A DNA stretch of 64,000 nt from Hamadaea sp013361475. Lineage in GTDB: Bacteria; Actinomycetota; Actinomycetes; Mycobacteriales; Micromonosporaceae. Shown here in pieces: positions 61,216-64,000 of the stretch. Under the pieces are notes generated by a model. That model was not told where the DNA came from and ran no database searches. It saw nothing but the letters and a program-made list of their open reading frames with translations. The stretch spans positions 372,001 through 436,000 of the forward strand of contig NZ_JBFAHM010000008.1 of assembly GCF_040654195.1 (NCBI RefSeq). The letters are read 5' to 3'. The position numbers and the translations under genes were made by a program. Every line of letters starts with the position of its first letter. Position 1 is the stretch's first letter.

Positions 61216-61995
61216 GTGACGTCGGGGGGTGCGCCGTTCACGCGGCGTACCCCCCGAGTCGTGTCCGCGGTCAAGCTTCAGCGGCGCAAGGACCGCGAGG
61301 TCCAGGGCGCCTTCCTCGCCGAGGGGCCGCAAGCGGTCGCCTCGGCTCTCGCCTCCGGAGTGGTACGCGAGATCTTCGCGACCGCCGATCGCCTGGCGGA
61401 GTATCCGGGCGCCTCCCTCGTCGCCGACGATGCCATGGCCGCCCTGTCGGAGACCGTTCAGCCGCAGGGAGTCGTCGCGGTCTGCGACACCGTCGACGTC
61501 CCGCTGGCCGACGCGCTCGCCAAGGAGCCCCGGCTCGTCGCGGTCGTGCTGGAGATCCGGGATCCCGGCAACGCCGGGACGATTCTGCGTACGGCGGACG
61601 CGGCGGGCGCGCAGGCCGTGATCTTCGCCGGCGACGCCGTCGACCCGTACAACGGCAAATGCGTACGCGCCAGCGCGGGCAGTCTGTTCCATGTGGACGT
61701 CGTCCGGGAACGGGACTGGTCGTCGCTGTTCGGCCGGCTGCGCGACGCCGGCCTGCAGACGCTGGCCACGAGCGGGTACGCCGCCCGCGACCTCGACGAC
61801 CTCGCGGACGCCGGTCGCCTCGCCGGGCGTACCGCCTGGATCTTCGGATCGGAGGCGCACGGCCTGCCGGACGCCGCGTTGAGTGAGGCCGACGAAGCTG
61901 TCCGGGTCCCGATCTACGGCGGCGCGGAAAGCCTGAACCTCGCCGCCGCCGCAGCGGTGTGCCTGTACGCCTCCGCGCGCGCTCAGCGCTCATGA
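61216..61995 (+). CDS. TrmH/SpoU-family RNA 2'-O-methyltransferase
   Basis: 259 residues from the GTG at 61216; a GTG at 61261 is an alternative and neither has a clear ribosome site. The N-terminal substrate-binding domain (FLAEGPQAVASALASG) is followed by the knotted SPOUT domain: VLEIRDPGNAGTILRTADAA, WIFGSEAHGLPDA and VPIYGGAESLNLAAAAAVCL. Probably modifies 23S rRNA, given its position after rplT. It follows rplT by 8 bp. Confidence 0.92.
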   Translation: MTSGGAPFTRRTPRVVSAVKLQRRKDREVQGAFLAEGPQAVASALASGVVREIFATADRLAEYPGASLVADDAMAALSETVQPQGVVAVCDTVDVPLADALAKEPRLVAVVLEIRDPGNAGTILRTADAAGAQAVIFAGDAVDPYNGKCVRASAGSLFHVDVVRERDWSSLFGRLRDAGLQTLATSGYAARDLDDLADAGRLAGRTAWIFGSEAHGLPDAALSEADEAVRVPIYGGAESLNLAAAAAVCLYASARAQRS

Positions 61996-62002
61996 TGGTG
62001 GG

Positions 62003-62251
62003 ATGGCACCCCTCGCCGGTTTCGGTACCGCGATCGTCCTGTTGATCATCGGTCTCGGCCTGTTGTCGGTCCGGCGCGTGTTGCGCGCCCGCACCGGGCT
62101 GGCCGTGGTCGTCATCGCCCTCGTCGCGGGCGCGCTCGCCGGGGTCTCCGCCCAGCAGACGGTGATCGCCGCCGCGCTGCTCGTCGGGGCCGTCCTGATC
62201 GTCGGGGTCGGCGCGGTCGCCTCGGTCGCCCTCCTCGCCCCACGATCCTGA
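62003..62251 (+). CDS. Small membrane protein, function unknown
   Basis: 82 residues with three hydrophobic segments (FGTAIVLLIIGLGLLSV, LAVVVIALVAGALAGVSA, AALLVGAVLIVGVGAVASVA). GGTGGG precedes the ATG. It lies 7 bp after the methyltransferase gene and probably shares its transcript. I do not recognise a family. Confidence 0.6.
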   Translation: MAPLAGFGTAIVLLIIGLGLLSVRRVLRARTGLAVVVIALVAGALAGVSAQQTVIAAALLVGAVLIVGVGAVASVALLAPRS

Positions 62252-62489
62252 CCACGCCCCCTTTCCGCGCGCCGCCCAGACCCGCGCCGCCCAGACCCGC
62301 GCCGGCCGCCCGCGCGGCGCAGAGCTGGCGCGCCGGGTACGATCTGAGCGTGCGCATGACGATCTCGTTTAGCCGGCCCGCTGGTAGCGGGCGGCTGGGC
62401 TGAGCGCACTTTCTCTCCAGCGAGCACCGGCGGGCTGCGACCAAGTCGCGAGTCCCTAAACTATCCGGGTTGCCGCATCTGGAGATCTG
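62252..62489 (+). promoter_or_regulatory. pheS upstream region: 15-bp tandem repeat and a strong hairpin
   Basis: GCGCCGCCCAGACCC is repeated exactly at 62269-62283 and 62284-62298, with a partial third. AGCCGGCCCGCT (62371-62382) pairs with AGCGGGCGGCT (62386-62396), one base bulged. A 15-codon ORF (62356-62403) starting MTISFSRP covers the hairpin. No T-box motif is seen. TAAACT near 62457 is a possible -10. Confidence 0.45.
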
Positions 62490-63572
62490 ATGACTTACCG
62501 CTCTGACCCGTACGACCCGAAGCAGGTCGCGTTGCTGGATCAGGAGGCGCTGGACGCCGCCGTGGCCGAGGCGGCCCAGGCGTTCGCGGACGCCGCCGAC
62601 CTCGACGCGCTCGCGGCGTTGAAGCCGGCGCATCTGGGCGACCGCGCCCCCATCTCGTTGGCTCGCCGGGAGATCGGCGCGCTGCCCCCGGCCGCGAAGG
62701 CGACGGCCGGCCAGCGGGTGAACGCCGCCCGCACCGCCGTCCAGGCCGCTTTCGACGCGCGCCAGGAAGTGCTCACCGCCGAGCAGGCCGAGCGTGTGCT
62801 GCGCGAGGAACGCGTCGACGTGACGTTGCCGGCCGACCGGCGTCCCCGGGGCGCCCGGCATCCGCTGACCACCCTGATGGAGCGGGTCGGCGACCTGTTC
62901 GTCGGGATGGGCTACGAGATCGCCGAAGGCCCCGAGGTCGAGCTGGAGTGGGCCAACTTCGACGCCCTCAACATCCCGGCCGACCACCCCGCGCGTGGTC
63001 TCATGGACACCTTCTGGGTGCAGGGCGCGGGCGAGGCCACCGAGTCCGGGCTCGTGTTGCGTACGCACACCTCGCCGGTGCAGGCCCGCACGATGTTGTC
63101 CCGCAAGCCGCCGATCTACGTCGTCGTGCCCGGCCGGGTCTACCGGACCGACGAACTCGACGCGACGCATTCGCCGGTGTTCCACCAGGTCGAGGGCCTG
63201 GTCGTGGACAAGGGCATCACCATGGCGCACCTGAAGGGGACGCTCGACCACTTCGCGCGGGCGATGTTCGGCCCCGACGCCCGGACGCGCTGGCGGCCGC
63301 ACTACTTCCCGTTCACCGAGCCGTCGGCCGAGTTCGACGTGTGGTTCGCCGAGCACCGCGACGGCCCGCAGTGGGTCGAGTGGGGCGGCTGCGGCATGGT
63401 CAACCCGAACGTGCTGCGGGCCTGCGGGATCGACCCGGACGTCTACTCCGGTTTCGCGTTCGGCATGGGGATCGACCGAACGCTGATGTTCCGCAACGGC
63501 GTGTCCGACATGCGGGAGATGTTCGAGGGCGACGTGCGGTTCACCCGCGCGTTCGGCATGGAGGTGCACTGA
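62490..63572 (+). CDS. pheS: Phenylalanine--tRNA ligase alpha subunit
   Basis: Catalytic subunit, 360 residues. N-terminal coiled coil (about 10-95), then class II motifs: HPLTTLMERVGDLFVGMGYE, motif 2 RVYRTDELDATHSPVFHQVE, FPFTEPSAEFDVWF and motif 3 SGFAFGMGIDRTLMFRNGV. GGCGMVNPNVL is the phenylalanine pocket region. pheT starts 1 bp after its stop. Confidence 0.97.
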   Translation: MTYRSDPYDPKQVALLDQEALDAAVAEAAQAFADAADLDALAALKPAHLGDRAPISLARREIGALPPAAKATAGQRVNAARTAVQAAFDARQEVLTAEQAERVLREERVDVTLPADRRPRGARHPLTTLMERVGDLFVGMGYEIAEGPEVELEWANFDALNIPADHPARGLMDTFWVQGAGEATESGLVLRTHTSPVQARTMLSRKPPIYVVVPGRVYRTDELDATHSPVFHQVEGLVVDKGITMAHLKGTLDHFARAMFGPDARTRWRPHYFPFTEPSAEFDVWFAEHRDGPQWVEWGGCGMVNPNVLRACGIDPDVYSGFAFGMGIDRTLMFRNGVSDMREMFEGDVRFTRAFGMEVH

Positions 63573-63573
63573 G

Positions 63574-64000
63574 ATGCGGGTGGGTCTGTCCTGGCTGCGG
63601 GAGTTCGTAGCGCTGCCCGAGTCGGTGACCGCCGCCGAGCTGGACACCGCGCTCAACAACCTCGGCATCGAGGTCGAGGAGATCGTCGACCAGCGGGAGA
63701 CGGTGAAGGGGTCGCTGGTCGTCGGCCGGGTTCTGACGATCGAGGAGCTGACCGGCTTCAAGAAGCCGATCCGGTTCTGCACCGTGGACGTCGGCGCAGC
63801 CAACGGGACGGGGGAGCCGCAGGAGATCGTCTGCGGCGCGACCAACTTCGCGGTCGGCGACCTCGTCGTGGTGATCCTGCCCGGCGGTGAGCTGCCGGGC
63901 GGCTTCCAGATCGGCGCGCGTAAGACGTACGGGCACATGTCGGCCGGCATGATCTGCTCGGCTCGGGAGCTGGGCATCAGCGACGAGCACGACGGCATCA
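63574..64000 (+). CDS. pheT: Phenylalanine--tRNA ligase beta subunit, 3' end outside window
   Basis: The first 142 residues are visible. MRVGLSWLREFVALPESVTA is the usual PheT start, and the tRNA-binding (EMAP/OB) domain follows with VVGRVLTIEE, EIVCGATNFAVGD and MSAGMICSARELGI. The frame runs off the right edge. Coupled to pheS. Confidence 0.96.
   Translation, partial: MRVGLSWLREFVALPESVTAAELDTALNNLGIEVEEIVDQRETVKGSLVVGRVLTIEELTGFKKPIRFCTVDVGAANGTGEPQEIVCGATNFAVGDLVVVILPGGELPGGFQIGARKTYGHMSAGMICSARELGISDEHDGI

Noticed and set aside
62530..62550. Another family A fragment in pheS (GCTGGATCAGG)
   Set aside because: A short coincidence within conserved coding sequence with no second arm.

Overview
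The window is a GC-rich actinobacterial chromosome segment. BldD, mIHF, endolytic transglycosylase MltG, a PyrR-led pyr operon and many GTG/TTG starts point to a filamentous actinomycete. The gene order (rarA, DUF948, alaS, ruvX, mltG, aroE, aroCKBQ, efp, nusB, bldD, pyr operon, mihF, gmk, rpoZ, coaBC, metK, priA, fmt/rsmB/def, rpe, rib, his, infC-rpmI-rplT, pheST) is the core block I know from Streptomyces. Sequence style suggests Micromonosporaceae, but that is inference. I see no tRNA, rRNA, CRISPR array, prophage or transposase gene.

Layout: 1-5.7 kb holds a truncated aminopeptidase P, asparagine synthetase, a sugar kinase, a metallo-hydrolase and a thioesterase. 5.8-11.2 kb holds an acyltransferase, RarA and a 908-residue Pro/Gly/Arg-rich membrane protein built from tandem repeats. 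11.2-17 kb is the alaS-ruvX-mltG operon. From 17 to 25.2 kb accessory genes interrupt the core order: a secreted peptidoglycan-binding-like protein before aroE, then, between aroE and aroC, a leftward block of a UvrA-like ATPase, a VOC protein, two MFS exporters and a methyltransferase. 25.2-29.6 kb is aroC-aroK-aroB-aroQ, efp and nusB. bldD faces the pyr operon (pyrR-B-C-carA-carB-pyrD-bioA-pyrF, 30.4-41.1 kb) across a dense regulatory region. 41.3-47.3 kb carries mihF, gmk, rpoZ, coaBC, metK and priA. 47.4-50.3 kb carries rsmB-fmt-def leftward. 50.5-59.6 kb carries rpe, a REC-GGDEF regulator, ribD-E-BA-H, a GerMN-like lipoprotein, hisE and hisG. 59.6-64 kb carries infC-rpmI-rplT, an rRNA methyltransferase and pheS-pheT (cut by the window end).

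The most notable content is non-coding. Family A is a 61-bp near-palindrome at 4270, 18570 and 47306; every full copy lies between convergent genes. Family B is a 73-bp element (23-bp arms, 27-nt loop with an inner hairpin) at 21572, 26908 and 58985. The copy at 26908 sits at the aroK/aroB junction, flanked by CGCG on both sides. Removing the element plus one CGCG restores an in-frame ATGA-overlapping aroB start at 26891. In the present sequence that old start opens a 28-codon mini-ORF whose stop overlaps a new aroB ATG supplied by the element. A 32-bp duplication between pyrB and pyrC has created a similar 21-codon bridge. Other regulatory signals read directly are a PyrR-binding motif over the pyrR ribosome site, an 11-bp inverted repeat around the likely pyr promoter, a perfect BldD box upstream of bldD, and an ATC start for infC.
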